From the NCBI GenBank assembly GCA_013115135.1, contig JABANP010000157.1:39837-103836 (forward strand): a DNA stretch of 64,000 bases, written 5' to 3'. The notes below the pieces were generated by a model, which saw nothing but the letters and a program-made list of their open reading frames with translations, was not told the DNA's origin and did no database searches. A program made the translations under genes and the position numbers. This DNA comes from Perkinsus olseni. Lineage: Eukaryota; Perkinsozoa; Perkinsida; Perkinsidae. This document shows positions 34,199-46,229 of this stretch, piece by piece (positions within the stretch are counted from its first letter, which is position 1; every line of letters starts with the position of its first letter).

Positions 34199-34687
34199 TC
34201 TAGTCTTATCACCCGTGGTTGTTTCTTCCGTGTCGATCTTAATAGAATGGTTTCGTGCTCATTAGTGTATTCTGTTGCTAAATACCGTCATTGTGGTGGA
34301 CAGTGGTTGTTGCCGGAAAGGCATTCAGTAGGCTTTGTCATTGTGAGCTGTTCACGGGACTCTGTCTGGGGTATAACAAACTTCCCTCGGGTAGATGGAG
34401 AAGGATCACCAACAGCTATGTGATACTGAGTAAATTGTGTAAGTGAAGCTATCGGGATGGTAAAAGTTTGCCAATCAACCACAGAGCCCGATTTCGGAGT
34501 CCGAAATTCGGACAGAATATCTGATGCCCGTATCTTTCCTTGTGCGCAGATATCCTACGGTTTCAGATACTTAGAGTATCTTGGCGTTTTAGAATCGCCA
34601 ACAACCGTAGTTCATTCCTGCTTACAGCGTTCAACGACTCTCATTGTTATCCCTTTTCTATTGTTTTCCGCTTCTTGTGTCAGCACT

Positions 34688-36298
34688 ATGGCAGCATGCC
34701 CGCCCTTCACCGCCAGGGCAGCTCCCTCGACGCTTCGGTTGTCGAAGTCCGTTCTCGACTTGGATAAGATTATGCAGTGTGGTATATTCCCGCACACGCC
34801 AACGAGTAACAGCAGCCACGTTAGATTAGTAGCTGACCCTGCGTGATTTTTTCGTAGGGATTTCCTCGTCCTTTTTCTCATTCAGGGGCTGCCGTCTGTC
34901 ACCAGCAGCACCGAGCGGGTCGAGAAGAGTTCCGAGGTAGTGCTTCTCAGTCGGAAAGGTGAAGATGCACTTTTTTAGAGTACTGCGGCTGTATTGACAA
35001 GATTGGTTGTCGGAGATTCTGTCGAGATTGCAGGCGTCATGTACGTTATAGAAAAGGCCGTCGGGTCGGGGTCCTTCGGGACGGTGTGGGAAGCGCGAAG
35101 TGGAGATGTACGAGTTGCGATAAAGGCCACTGACAAGTCCGGAGCGAGGGAAGCGGAGGCCATGCGAGCCTGGAAAAGCTGTGCGGCAGGCGCCCGACTT
35201 AGCCGACTTATTGCGTTCAACAGGCGGAGGTGCTTGTTAGTACTAGAGCTTGTAGCGGACTCCGTGGGTCTCGACGACTGGGTGCAGAGCGATGATGTTG
35301 ATCAGGAGATGGATACCGTCGGGGCTGTTGCTGTTTGCACGAGGCTTTTATCGCAGATGGCTGAAGCGTTGGAGCTCACCTCGAAGTTTGTTGTACATAG
35401 AGATGTTTGTTCCCATAATATACTAGTCAACGTGAAGACTGGTGACTTCACATTGATTGACTTCGGCCTCTGTGCTCAGCGACGGACGTTCAACACGCGT
35501 CAAGGGTTGGCAGGGGACTGTCGGTATTGGCCTGTGTGTGAGTGGCTATTGTTCCTGCGAGGGCATCGGTATGTCGAGAATTGTCCGGCGATGTTACATG
35601 ATTACATTCATAGGCTAGATCATCACGCACTGGCGCTTACTGTTATCGAGGTCCTCTCAAAGTTGCACAGGCGGATTGGTCGTGGCTCGACGCTGGAGTC
35701 CCGCAGCAGTGAGGATGAATTGTGGCGGTCTGAAGATTTTTCGACCGCCTTGTTCAGTGTGAGTGAAGGTTCTTGCGGGGATAGCAGCTCAATGGTCAGC
35801 GCGAGATCTTCGAGGGAAGGTGAGGTACCGGAGGAAGTTATTGGATTGGACTCTCCCGTTCGTTCGGATACTGGGCGGGAAAGTGGGAGCTGTGCGGTAG
35901 AGAAAGTGGTGGTGGCATTTGAGAAGTACTGGGAAGAAGTGACGCCGTTTTGGAAGGATTTGCTGGGGACGTTCAAGGAGGAGGGCAACTGGGGGGCTTT
36001 GCAGCGGAGGCTTGACGCCCAGCGGGTAGGGTTACGGGGTAGTAGATTTTTACGAATCGACAGTCCTTTTTTGCGATCGCGGTCTCGTGAGACGTTATTC
36101 TGTTGTGACGTGATCATTGCTTGCTCTTGATGGCAGGCTCCTACTCGAATACACGAGGCTTTAGTGAGGTTGAAGCAGAGTATTTTGGAGGGCATGGCCT
36201 CATCGGATGCTCCCCCAGAGGTATCATATTCTCGTTCGTTTGCTGTTCTTGACGATACTGATGGGTTTCTGTTGTTGGGTGATTGTGGTAGTCGTTAA
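34688..36298 (+). CDS. Divergent eukaryotic protein kinase
   Basis: Ser/Thr-type protein kinase of no recognised group, about 472 residues. Exons that keep phase: 34688-34819, 34858-34958, 35002-36025 and 36137-36298. Glycine-rich loop GSGSFG (99-104), invariant Lys in VAIK (K119), catalytic loop HRDVCSHN (210-217, Asp212 and Asn217) and metal-binding DFG (231-233) are all present, so activity is plausible. The segment after DFG is short and lacks a clear APE motif. The C-terminal third is Ser/Glu-rich (SSEDELWRSEDF) and ends LDDTDGFLLLGDCGSR. The first two exons are the least certain: the long exon alone lacks an ATG before the glycine loop except at 35038. Introns are 38-111 bases. Confidence 0.83.
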
Positions 36299-36387
36299 TT
36301 GGCTTATGTCCGATATTCCTGCCGTCCTTACGGCAAGCCCTGTTACCTTACTGGGATTTCCATAGTAGCGAGGGCGTAGCAGTCGGT

Positions 36388-36768
36388 ATGCGTCTATATC
36401 AGGTTCGCTCTCTGCTAACGGCACTCTCGGGTCTGCTGATTTGCGCCTCTGCGCCCCCGACTCGCCAAGTCTCTTTCCGAGAAGCCATTCGAATCCTCGA
36501 GGGTGCCACTCCTCTGTCGGCAACGATAGCTCCGGCGAGCGTCGCTCCGCTTACATTACCCCTCCCTCTTCCGAGTAACATACCTAGCCATATGCGGCTC
36601 TGGACAGTGGACAACCCGGTATCTTTAACACGCAACTTGACCCCGGTGAAGATGCTGCGAGGCCATCATCACACTACAAGCCCCGTAGCTGCGACTCCCA
36701 TGTTCGGGCGAGAGGGGTTTCTGGGGACAGCTATTCCGAAACGGTTGACTTTCAATGGGTCTTCGTAG
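36388..36768 (+). CDS. Small secreted protein
   Basis: Single-exon 126-residue ORF. The N-terminus MRLYQVRSLLTALSGLLICA is a good signal peptide with likely cleavage near ASA. The rest is Pro/Thr/Leu-rich (APLTLPLPLPS) with no recognised domain and no cysteine pattern. It starts 90 bases after the kinase, on the same strand. Function unknown. Confidence 0.5.
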   Translation: MRLYQVRSLLTALSGLLICASAPPTRQVSFREAIRILEGATPLSATIAPASVAPLTLPLPLPSNIPSHMRLWTVDNPVSLTRNLTPVKMLRGHHHTTSPVAATPMFGREGFLGTAIPKRLTFNGSS

Positions 36769-37376
36769 CTATCCTCGTTTGATATCCCGATTCACGTGAG
36801 AAGATTCTGCATGTTGCCTAGTACTGTATACGTTACACTACAGTAATAGTTCTCGTTGATTGCTGATGGAATGGCATGATTTCCATTAAGCTTTGTCAGT
36901 GGCTGCGTTCAATTCGGTGGGCTGTTCGAGCTTCGACTATTGACTGAATGTTCTGACGAATGGCCGTGATGAAGCGCTCCTCGTTCAGTCTGTTAAGGTC
37001 GCATCCTATTGCAGACGTTTCACTTGTGACATGCCCAGCTCGGTACTGCGGGCTGCGTCCATTCGGTACGATGTCGTGAGAGCACTGCGGAGAGGGAAGA
37101 AGAGGCGTAGAACTACCCGGCAACCTGGTGAAGTCGATGTGTCCGTTTCGAGTGGACCAGAGGTACTCGGAGGAAATTGGGAATGGCGTTATGGCGTAGT
37201 AGCTGCTCTCCTAGCGAGGCGAGGAACTTGGCATGGTTCTCTAGTGACATGGCGACACAGCAGTCTGTTCAATATACTATACTGTATGATCCATCATGCC
37301 AGACGTGTAAAATTTCATTTTCACTCACGAAAAAATAAAGTATAGTACTACTGCAAAGAGACTTGATCTCCCTCAG

Positions 37377-38356
37377 GAGCATGTTGATGGCGACGAGCGA
37401 GGATCTAGGAGAGCGGAGCAGCAGCAGCGGCGCTTTATGGCTGGACCTGGAGATACCGAGAACTCGTCCTCCTCGTCGTGTAGCACAGCACAACCTGAGC
37501 AGCATGATGATGGACGAGTACCTACTTCAGTCTTATCGGTTCAGGGTAGTGTTGAGAGGTTCATGGAATGGCAAGCACTTGCGGGAAGCGGTGGATTTCT
37601 GTGCAGGGAAGTCATTACGCGAGGAGCTGCTAGTGGAGGAAATCAAGGGAGAGCTTCCGAAGGACATGTCCTTCGCAGTGGAACAAGGGTGGGTGAGGAT
37701 GTGTTTCGCACAGACCAGGGTGCGAATGAAGCGCGAGCAGAGCTCGGCGAGGCGTTTACCTGTTCAGTTACCTTCCGTTGACAAACATAGTGACTGTTGT
37801 GCAAAACGCCTTGCCAGATAAGCCAGGAAGCATCGGCAAGTGCTTCAAGCTCACACTACAGGTAGAACGCTGAGGATCTTCGGTGGGTATTTTTTAGCTG
37901 TCGGACGTCAGGATTGCATTAGCGAGTTTCTAATGTTCATAACGCATCTAGCGGCACAGCGATGCACGCGAGAAGGGAGGAGAGTGATGCTAGCGGAGGA
38001 CATCCTATGGTAAGGCACAATGTCGTACACGGTCCATTCATGCGTACCTTTCGACGTGTCTTTTCACATTGACTGAGCTCCGTGTTTGTAGCTACTTGAT
38101 GCAAAGTGGTGGTGCTACCTCGCTATGAACTACTCGAGTTTGATGAAGTTGGTCAATCCCTGTCAGGGCACTAGACCAAGCTGGCTTGTGTCAGTACGGC
38201 TCGGTACTCCGCGTATTCTTGAGTAAACTGCGCGGTCACTTGGAGAAGTGCAAGAGGGATATGACGGGGGAAGCTGATCGCTCAGAGGCTCCACCGGATC
38301 TGTTTCCAGTGGCGGATCAGGCCGGAGACTCGTCTATGTTCCCCGTGGTAATATGA
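37377..38356 (+). CDS. NF-YB (CBF-A/HAP3) histone-fold transcription factor, copy A
   Basis: B subunit of the CCAAT-binding NF-Y complex, which pairs with NF-YC through a histone fold in the nucleus. Exons in phase: 37377-37545, 37607-37688, 37768-37861, 37912-38009 and 38167-38356. The histone fold reads YLPLTNIVTVVQNALPDKPG, SIGKCFKLTLQ, DCISEFLMFITHLAAQRCT, REGRRVMLAEDILW, then ALDQAGLCQYGSVLRVFL across the last intron. This matches NF-YB landmarks (LPIANISRIM, ECVSEFISFITSEAS, DDLLWAM). A basic tail KLRGHLEKCKRDM and an acidic end follow. The N-terminal exon is Ser/Gln-rich (SSSSSCSTAQPEQHDD). Its frame comes from the A/B substitution pattern: changes there are silent only in this frame. 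The true start codon is unresolved. Confidence 0.86.
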
Positions 38357-38598
38357 CCTTGTTCTTGCCGCTTCTATCGTCACTGGGGCAGTAAACGATT
38401 TAGACACGACTGTGCCTTACAATAACGTCCTCGTGATATTCTCTGATGCATAGTATACTCTCAACGCATGGAGCGGATTGCCAACACAGGCGGTATTTTT
38501 TCAACTGTATATCACTGGGAGTCTTCGATCGGCTCGCATGCTCTGGCCTTGCATCCGAATTCACTTACTAGGTGTGACTGTTTCTCGCCGCTTTGCAG

Positions 38599-38805
38599 AT
38601 GCCAACATCGCCTACGGAGGTGATGGCGCTCGATAGCGTTTCAGGCAGGGATCAACCTCAGGACCTGAGATCGGGCCAGGACCAGGAGAACGGACTATCA
38701 ATCGTTGCGATCGAGGCAGTTGTGCGCGAGGACTGGGGCGACGAGGAGAGTGCTAGCGATATTTCTTTCATCGACATCATCGAGGGTGAGGTTGTTCAGT
38801 CGTAA
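38599..38805 (+). CDS. Small acidic protein, copy A
   Basis: ORF of 68 codons directly behind an acceptor (TTTGCAG), which may be a cis- or trans-splice site. It is very acidic, ending EDWGDEESASDISFIDIIEG. It is conserved in copies B (44739) and C (50961) with mostly conservative changes (D/E). No domain was recognised. It could be the first exon of a longer gene, since GTGAGG follows IIEG. Confidence 0.45.
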   Translation: MPTSPTEVMALDSVSGRDQPQDLRSGQDQENGLSIVAIEAVVREDWGDEESASDISFIDIIEGEVVQS

Positions 38806-39081
38806 AACAATGGCTTGCATGTAGTATTCTTGCTCAGTTATCGAGTTATCTTTTGTTTCGGGAGGGTTTCAGTGGTCCTTGTTCATAATGCTGGCTGAAA
38901 GAGCATTTAGTAATCTCTGTGATAGTTGATGCTGCTACTGTGCAAACGGAGCCTCCGTTACGGAGTGCGCACCAGTATCACTTGCAGACCGCCGGCACAC
39001 CGACTCAGGTCTAATGATGGATGACTATTGTCAGTTTGTTAACAGTGCCTCTCATTCCCAAGGCCATTCCAGCCACTATTA

Positions 39082-39902
39082 ATGGGCAACTATCCGAGTC
39101 TCTTTGTTTGTTGCCACGGCTCCCCCACCGACGACGATTCGTGTGACGGAAGTTCTATCCCGAGCGTATTACATTTGAGCTTCGACAAACCTCGACTGTC
39201 CAAGTCATATTCGGGTAGAAGGGTGCTGCGCGTGGGCATCCGGATCTCACCACAATCGTCTTCTGCCTGGTTGAGCGGTGGAATACGTTGATCTTCGAGT
39301 GGACCAGTCGATTGAGTGAAATTTTTTTAGGGATTTGAACGCTGCATCCCGACCCGATCGGAATGCGGTGACATCTCAGAAATCTGCTCAGGAAATCAAT
39401 TGAATAGCAGTTGGAGACAATTCGTCTTCAATTGGCCTTTGGGCAGGCAATGTTAATGCCATGTCAGGCACATCCCCCAGCCCTGGTTGCGGGAACGATG
39501 GGTCGGTACGAAGCCTCGTGAGCCAGGCAGACGGGCGTCATTGGAGTGGGGAGATCTTTGAGAGGAAGTTCTCGGCTCGACGACTCGAGAGAGCTGAGTA
39601 CGTCGCACGAAGGGAGCCTCGGGATGGTGTTTTTACTAGGTGTATTACATATCGGTGGGGCAGCGTCGTTCGCTCACGACCGTACTGGTTGATCAGGTTG
39701 ATGTACTCCAGTCGGCCAGGCGATCACCAGCCTTCGTTGAACTCCGTTCCATCAACCTCTCGGCGGCCGAATCTCCCTCGATTATCATCGGTATATCATG
39801 CAGGCTCGCAGACGGCACCACAGAGCGGCAACAATCGCGAACTGCGATATCGAGGATTCAGACGCCCACCGCTTGGACCACTATCAAGATCATACACGTT
39901 GA
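39082..39902 (+). CDS. Putative N-acylated protein, copy A
   Basis: Starts MGNYPSLFVCC, which fits the N-myristoylation consensus (Gly2, Ser6) followed by two cysteines suited to palmitoylation, so the product is probably tethered to a membrane. The first exon continues to SKSYSGRRVLR. A later exon after TTTTACTAG (about 39635) reads VYYISVGQRRSLTTVLVDQV and SARRSPAFVELRSIN. A last exon after GATTCAG ends LDHYQDHTR with a stop at 39902. Intermediate exons were not fixed. The folded part was not recognised. Confidence 0.42.
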
Positions 39903-40074
39903 AGCTGACTGGCCGCGGTGTACAGGAGCCCACGCGCTTTTCAGTTTGACTATATTTTTATCACTACCTTTTCACGGCGGTTATCACGAACTATCTAAGT
40001 CATCTGAACCTACTTCTGGAGCATTCCGCTCAGTCTTTCAGTTCTACTTTGATCGTTCTCCTGCACTAAATCGC

Positions 40075-41130
40075 TTTTGTCTCGCTCGCCATTGTAGGAA
40101 GCGCAGGCAAGTTTCGAACGTGTGTGAGCTGTATGGTTTTTCATTCTGTGGTGTTGAGACGTGTTCTGTCTTTCCCTCTCATCACTTGACCAGAGTTCGG
40201 CAAGGCTTGAAGATTTCGAGTGGGCCCACTGTTTTCTATGGTCACCCTGGTATGTCCCTCAGACAGTCTACGTGTCTGCCGAACATACCCTCTCCCCCCT
40301 GAATAAATCAGACTTGAAAAGTTTTAGCCCGACTTTCGGTGACCAAGGTTGTGGACCAGAATTCGTGGCTCTTGGAAGATGTCACCCATTCTGATGAGAG
40401 TTGAGATCCATATCTGATGAGAGTCAAAAAACTCTCTGGGATGAGCGTAAGAACTCAATTGAAAGAGTTTCACTGGAAGAATCCACCCGTATTTCCTGAG
40501 GAAAATATATCTTGGAGGTTCCTGGGGAAAATTTTCCGAATCACCTAGTGGGCTATCCCTGCGTCGCAGGACCCACTGGAAGGTCCGGGCGGGTCATGAT
40601 AACTTTTGGCTTGTTCTACTCGACATACGTGTGACATCATCTATCGCTGTTGGACTGGGGCAACCGGCAGGCTCAGGTGTTGTGGTAGTTGGGAAACCCT
40701 CCTCACGGCGAGACTCGGAGTCAACGCTTGACGGTCAAGTGCGCGAACTTCCTTATGGGGCAGCTTGTACAGCTCGCATTTCCAGCCCGCACTTGCTCTC
40801 ACAGGAGTCGTCACCGTATTTACCGCCGCCAGAGGCGGCCAAGGGCCTTCGCAGACGCAAATAAAGTTCTTCCAAAGTTGATGAAGTTCCTTTGCGTCCC
40901 CTCGGTTGAGGTCTGCTCATATACTCGCAACTTGTGAAACGCAAGTGAGCTGGCTTCCCCCGCGGACGTGCCAAGTCTTCAGAACCCGTTTCCGACGTCT
41001 CCATGCATCAGAGGTCCCGGTGGAGCTACGTATAGAGCAAGGACGAAGCCATGGCCGAGTGAATCACTCGGCACTGGTAAGGGCACTCAATCGGAGTGAC
41101 TGTCAAAATCTCCTTGGTGTTGGATCATAA
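40075..41130 (+). other. Conserved ORF cluster of unknown function, copy A
   Basis: Open stretches conserved in all three copies: VRQGLKISSGPTVFYGHPG (about 40196-40250), AVGLGQPAGSGVVVVGKPSS then ARISSPHLLSQESSPYLPPP (about 40643-40840), and VPVELRIEQGRSHGRVNHS ending NLLGVGS (stop at about 41128). Substitutions between copies favour third positions in these frames, so at least parts are coding. Exons could not be joined and no start was found. Confidence 0.3.
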
Positions 41131-41256
41131 CTTTCCGAGAATTTGAGCTTGCGAGACTAAATCTTACAACTGTTGCTGCTGGTGGGTCACCACCGGTCTT
41201 GTATGCAACCAGGATCCACTCAAATTCTAATGTACAGCGATAAGCATCGCTAGGAA

Positions 41257-41284
41257 GTTTGATAGGAAGTAGTTCCTATCAAAC
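41257..41284. repeat. Hairpin, 12 bp perfect arms, 4-base loop
   Basis: GTTTGATAGGAA, GTAG, TTCCTATCAAAC. Present with 10 bp arms in copy C (about 52917-52942) and missing from copy B, where the flanks are joined near 47413. Confidence 0.95.
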
Positions 41285-41337
41285 ATCGAATACTCGCACT
41301 GCTTAGTCATTGGGGGTCGCTCGAGTCGCAACTGATC

Positions 41338-41679
41338 ATGATTCATTTGGTCAACTCCTGGAAAGACGAAGAGTCAATCAAGCCCACTTCGAGTGACCAT
41401 GGTCAACGCAGTAATCGGGTTCCCTTGTTAATAACCGTAGTAGTATGTTTTGTGAACCGTGCTCCTGGGGACTATCGAATTTTTATGCGGGCTATTCTCA
41501 GATACGAATATGTCATTCTGAGAACGTCATTCTCGGTTGCACATCTGTCGAACCCGTCGGTAAATGGTGTAGACTTCGAGCCCGCCATTTTGAGTCGATT
41601 ATGGGGACGCGCGAATAACGCCGCGCGAATAGTACTTCCTGCCCGCTTTCAATGTTCCCTTCGCTTGGCCGTGCTCTAG
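41338..41679 (+). CDS. Hypothetical ORF, copy A
   Basis: 113 codons (starts MIHLVNSWKDEESIKPTS; includes AILRYEYVILRTSFSVAHL). It is conserved in copy C (52991) and partly in copy B (47597). No domain. A minus-strand frame overlaps it, so the coding status is doubtful. Confidence 0.25.
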   Translation: MIHLVNSWKDEESIKPTSSDHGQRSNRVPLLITVVVCFVNRAPGDYRIFMRAILRYEYVILRTSFSVAHLSNPSVNGVDFEPAILSRLWGRANNAARIVLPARFQCSLRLAVL

Positions 41680-41995
41680 GCGAAGTCAGGGTCCTTACTC
41701 GGCGTATCGGTTCGCGGAGGTGGGACCTGCGGATCTCTCCTATAGCGATTTGGAGATAAATCAGTTGAACTTCCCATGGGGGGAGTCCCCACCACGGCCA
41801 GGCGAGGTTTTTTTGTAATGTTATTACTGAAATGACAGATGCTTGCTCACCGACAAGCATCGGGAACGAGTCAACGTTCGACTACTTGCATGTTTTCGAA
41901 TGATCGTCCACTGTGTGACAAACACGGCGTCGGACGGTTTGCCTCAGACCGGAGATCATATTTGCAGTTATCCTCTCATCAACACTATTATAGTG

Positions 41996-42385
41996 ATGAC
42001 CATCATCGGCCGTAACCCACTGCTCATGCTTTTCGCCTTGCCTTCACTTGAGGCTGTGCGTAGCAGTGGAGGAGGGAAAGAAGCCCCAGATGTAAATAGC
42101 CCTTTCACTGGACATTCGATAAAGCTGGTTCGCTTGTATGAGTCTGGTCGCAGGTGCCAAAGAAGCCATCTCCCGTCAGAGATGAGAATGAATCAATCTT
42201 CTGGGCTATGTCGGGCATACCGGAATGGAAGCGACTTAAAAATAATCGAAGCGATGGCGGCAGACGCATTTAAATCGTGGGATGAACTGGAAGCAGCTGA
42301 TGTGAAGAAACCGTCGGATGAACAAGAGGCTGCAGTTTCGGAAAAATCTTTCACAAAGCTAACGAAAAATGGACGGAAGAAGTGA
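41996..42385 (+). pseudogene. Secreted-family protein, copy A (internally deleted, frame displaced)
   Basis: Exon 1 (41996-42091) is a signal peptide, MTIIGRNPLLMLFALPSLEA. The intron (42092-42153) is in phase 0, and exon 2 starts VPKKPSPVRDENES. Relative to copies C and D the whole central domain is missing. After KRLK one extra A in an A-run (about 42240) displaces the frame; the displaced frame then carries IIEAMAADAFKSWDEL and the family tail KLTKNGRKK with a stop at 42385. Confidence 0.55.
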
Positions 42386-43484
42386 TCGTTTTGTCATTGT
42401 GTGCTTTTTGTGTGTTGTATGTATATCAAGGTTCATGATTTATACATGAGATGTCCGCGATATTTATCGACAGTTGTGTTACTAGTGTCACAGCGGAAGT
42501 GTCCCTGGTTACCGGCATTTTTGATAAGCAGAACGGAAAATCCGCCGGTTCTCCGCCACTACTGTACATGAGTCCGGTCGAAAAAAATTGTCCACAGCTG
42601 ATCCAAACATTTAAGGCGTCGCATAACGAATCAAAACTACGCTCAGTAAGTCAGAAACTTGTAGAGCTTTTACCGAATGGTTTGGACTTGAGCGTGGAGC
42701 TCTTATTTCGTCATCGAGAGAGAAGAGTTTCCAGAATTCATTCTACGGGCAAACGCTAATCTCCACTGGGATTCCGGGCCCACTCTAGTGCAGTACTCTT
42801 CAACACACGATTAACCATCGATTTCTGGTGGGGCTAGCACTACGGCGGTATCACTGCTACTGCGATATGGGGCAGTATTGCTACTCCTCATACCAGACGC
42901 AGCGTATGAGCAGCTTTCAAATGCGTGGCACGAATTGCACCGTAACAGCGCCTAACGATGTCGGTCCGAGACTTTCGGATGTCGCGAGTCCAAGGCTCAC
43001 CTCTCCTACGTTCAAGGGAGTCCTTTGGTATTGATAGTACAGTCCCTCAGTATGCACTGAGTCGGCGTATGAGTTAGGCAGCCATCGGTGCTGTGAAAGC
43101 TCACCATCTTAGATTTGAATTACTGTTCTTTCAAGTATCGGCCCGATACTATCGGGCATTCAATGCCCGGAAACGCATCCGGAGTCCTCACTTTGAGGTG
43201 GGCAGAGCTCACTCATCGGGCAGTTCTGAGGCCGTCTCTCAATTGTAGTTTCTGATCTCTCTTCGCGTAAACTGGATGGATGCACGGTGAAAGGTTCGTG
43301 ACCAGACGTACCTCATATATTCAATTTATGAATAGCTAGATTCTCGGCTGACATGTCGTCATAGTGGTTTGTGGTTTACTATACTACCATGTTACTGAAA
43401 TGATTTTAGACTAGTGTGAAATTTTCATTTCTACTCAAGAGAATAGAGTATATTTCCATCGTAAGGAGACTTGCTCTCCCTCAG

Positions 43485-44508
43485 GAGCATGTTGATGGCA
43501 ACGAGCGATGGTCGAGAGGAGCGGAGCGGCAGCAACGCTTCGTGGCTGGACCTGGAGATACCGAGAGCTCATCCTCCTCGTCGTGTAGCACGGCACAGCC
43601 TGAGCAGCATGATGATGGACGAGCATCCACTTCAGCCTTATCGGTTCAGGGTAGTAATGATAGGTTCATCGAATGGCTGGTCCTTTCGAGAAGAGGTTGA
43701 TTCCTGTGCAGGGAAATCATTGCGCGAGGAGCTGCTAGTGGAGGAGATTAAGGGAGAGCTCCCGAAGGACATGTCCTTCGCAGTGGAACAAGGGTGGGTT
43801 CGGGGTGTGTTTTGCACAAATGATGGGGTGCGGGTGGAGGGGGGGCAGAGCTCGTCGATTCGCTGCGTGTGCATGTTCAGTTACCTTCCGTTGACAAACA
43901 TAGTGACTGTAGTGCAGAACGCCCTGCCGGATGAACCAGGAAGCATCGGCAAGTGCTTCAAGCTCACTCTACAGGTAGGTCCCTCGGCCCGGGGATGCTG
44001 TGGGTCAGCGGCCCGACTATGGCGGATCTTGGGTGGGTATCTTTTTCGCTGTCGGACATCAGGATTGCATGAGCGAGTTTCTGATGTTCATCACGCATTT
44101 AGCGGCGCATCGATGTACACGAGAAGGGAGGAAGGTGATGCTGGCAGAGGATATCCTATGGTAAGGTACAATGTCGCACACAGTCCATACATGCGTATCT
44201 TTCGACGTATCTTTTCACATCGGCTGAGCTCCGTGTTCGTAGCTACTTAATACACAGGGGCAAGTGCTACCTTCCTATGAACTACTCGAGTTTGATGAAG
44301 TTGGTCAATCCCTGTCAGGGCACTGGACCAAGCTGGCTTGTGTCAGTACGGCTCGGTACTCCGCGTATTCTTGAGTAAACTGCGCGGTCACTTGGAGAAG
44401 TGCAAGAGGGATATGACGGGGAAAGCTGATCGCTCAGAGGCTCCGCCGGATCTGTTTCCAGTGGCGGATCAGGCCGGAGACTCGTCTATGTTCCCCGTGG
44501 TAATATAA
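43485..44508 (+). CDS. NF-YB histone-fold transcription factor, copy B
   Basis: Exons in phase: 43485-43650, 43712-43793, 43881-43974, 44063-44160 and 44319-44508. Same architecture as copy A: Ser-rich N-terminal exon, GELPKDMSFAVEQG, then a histone fold with YLPLTNIVTVVQNALPDEPG, DCMSEFLMFITHLAAHRCT and EDILW, and an acidic end SSMFPVVI. The in-frame Met that opens the N-terminal ORF in copy A (37437) is Val here, so the real start must be elsewhere, probably in an upstream or trans-spliced exon. The third, fourth and fifth exons are intact. Confidence 0.85.
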
Positions 44509-44738
44509 CCTTGTTCTCGTCACTGGGGCAGTTAACAATTTAGACACGACTGTGCCTTCCAATAATGTCCTCGTGATATTCTCTGATACTCGGTATACTC
44601 TCAACGCATGGAGCGGATTGCCAACACAGGCGGTATTTTATCAACTGTATATCACTGGGAGTCTTCGATCGGCCCGCATGCTCTGGCCTTGCATCCGAAT
44701 TCACTTACTAGGTGTGACTGTTTCTCGCCGCTTTGCAG

Positions 44739-44939
44739 ATGCCAACGTCGCCTACGGAGGTGATGGCGCTCGATAGCGTTTCAGGCAGGGATCAACCTCA
44801 GGACCTGAGATCGGGTCAGGACCAGGAGGACGGACTATCAATCGTTGCGATCGAGGCAGTTGTGCGCGAGGATTGGGGCGACGAGGACAGTGCTAGCGAT
44901 ATTTCCTTCATCGACATCATCGAGGGTGAGGTTGTTTAG
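44739..44939 (+). CDS. Small acidic protein, copy B
   Basis: 66 residues, MPTSPTEVMALDSVSGRDQP to SDISFIDIIEGEVV. It differs from copy A by a few D/E/N changes and a slightly earlier stop. Confidence 0.45.
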   Translation: MPTSPTEVMALDSVSGRDQPQDLRSGQDQEDGLSIVAIEAVVREDWGDEDSASDISFIDIIEGEVV

Positions 44940-45224
44940 TCGTAAAACAATGGCTTGCATGTAGTATTCTTGCTCAGTTATCGAGTCATCTTTTGTTCCG
45001 GGAGGGTTTCAGTGGTCCTCGTAGTTCATAATGCTGGCTGAAAGAGCATTTAGTAATCTCTGTGATAGTTGATGCTGCTACTGTGCAAACGGAGCCTCCG
45101 TTACGGAGTGCGCGCAAGTATCACTTGCAGACCGCCGGCACGCCGACTCAGGTCTAATGATGGATGACTATTGTCAGTTTGTTAACAGTGCCTCTCATTC
45201 CCAAGGCCATTCCAGCCACTATTA

Positions 45225-46060
45225 ATGGGCAACTATCCGAGTCTCTTTGTTTGTTGCCACGGCTCCCCCGCCGACGACGGTTCGTGTGACGGAAGTTCTA
45301 TCCCGAGCGTATTACATTTGAGCTTCGACAAACCTCGACTGTCCAAGTCATATTCGGGTAGAAGGGTGCTGCGCGTGGGCATCCGCCGGATGCCATCCGG
45401 ATCTCACTGCAATCGTCTTCTGCCTGGTTGAGCGGTGGAATACGTTGATCTTCGAGTGGACCAGTCGATTGAGTGAAATTTTTTTAGGGATTTGAACGCT
45501 GCATCCCGACCTGATCGGAATGCGGTGACATCTCAGAGATCTTCTCAGAAAATCAATTGAATAGCAGTTGCAGACGATTCGTCTTCAATCGGCCTTTGAG
45601 CAGGCATTGTTGATGCCATGTCAGGCACATCCCCCAGCCCTGGTTGCGGGAACGATGGGTCGGTACGAAGCCTCGTGAGCCAGGCAGACGGGCGTCATTG
45701 GAGTGGGGAGATCTTTGAGAGAAAATTCTCGGCTCGACGACTCGAGAGAGCTGAGTACGTCACACGAGGAGAGCCCCGGGATGGTGTATTTTACTAGGTG
45801 TATTACATATCGGTGGGGCAGCGTGGTTCGCTCACGACCGTACTGGTTGATCAGGTTGATGTACTCCAGTCGGCCAGGCGATCACCAGCCTTCGTTGAAC
45901 TCCGTTCCATCAACCTCTCGGCGGCCGAATCTCCCTCGATTATCATCGGTATATCACGCGGGCTCGCAGACGGCAACACACGACGGCAATAATCACGAGC
46001 TGCGATATCGAAGGTTCAGACGTCCACCGCTTGGACCGCTATCAAGATCATACACGTTGA
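45225..46060 (+). CDS. Putative N-acylated protein, copy B
   Basis: Same MGNYPSLFVCC start as copy A and the same later exons (VYYISVGQRGSLTTVLVDQV; last exon LDRYQDHTR, stop at 46060). A 14-base insertion forming a perfect hairpin (45378-45394) follows the first exon. If that region is intronic, the protein is unaffected; if it is exonic, the frame changes. Confidence 0.42.
45378..45394. repeat. Hairpin created by a 14-base insertion specific to copy B
   Basis: GGCATCCG, one base, CGGATGCC. Copies A and C have only the flanking GGGCATCCGG or GAGCATTCGG. Confidence 0.92.
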
Positions 46061-46229
46061 AGCTGACTGGCCGCGGTGTACAGGAGCCCACGCGCTTTTC
46101 AGTTTGACTGTATTTTTATCATCACCTTTTCACGGCGGTTATCACGAACTATGTAAATCATCTGAACCTCTTTCTGGAGCATTCCGCTCAGTCTTTCAGT
46201 TCTACTTTGATCGTTCTCCTGCACTAAAT

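Larger units (their letters stand above)
37345..43450 (+). repeat. Segmental duplication, copy A
   Basis: First of three tandem direct copies. It carries NF-YB, an acidic ORF, an acylation-motif gene, unknown ORFs and a secreted-family gene. Homology with copy B is high through coding and non-coding parts; corresponding NF-YB sites are offset by about 6.1 kb. End points are approximate. Confidence 0.9.

Noticed and set aside
40753..41004. Minus-strand ORF conserved in copies A and B
   Set aside because: Conservation follows from overall duplicate identity; substitutions do not favour third positions of this frame.
43471..44250. 259-codon continuous ORF in copy B
   Set aside because: It reads through NF-YB introns. 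Silent-change patterns and the histone-fold joins show that the real protein uses two frames separated by short introns.
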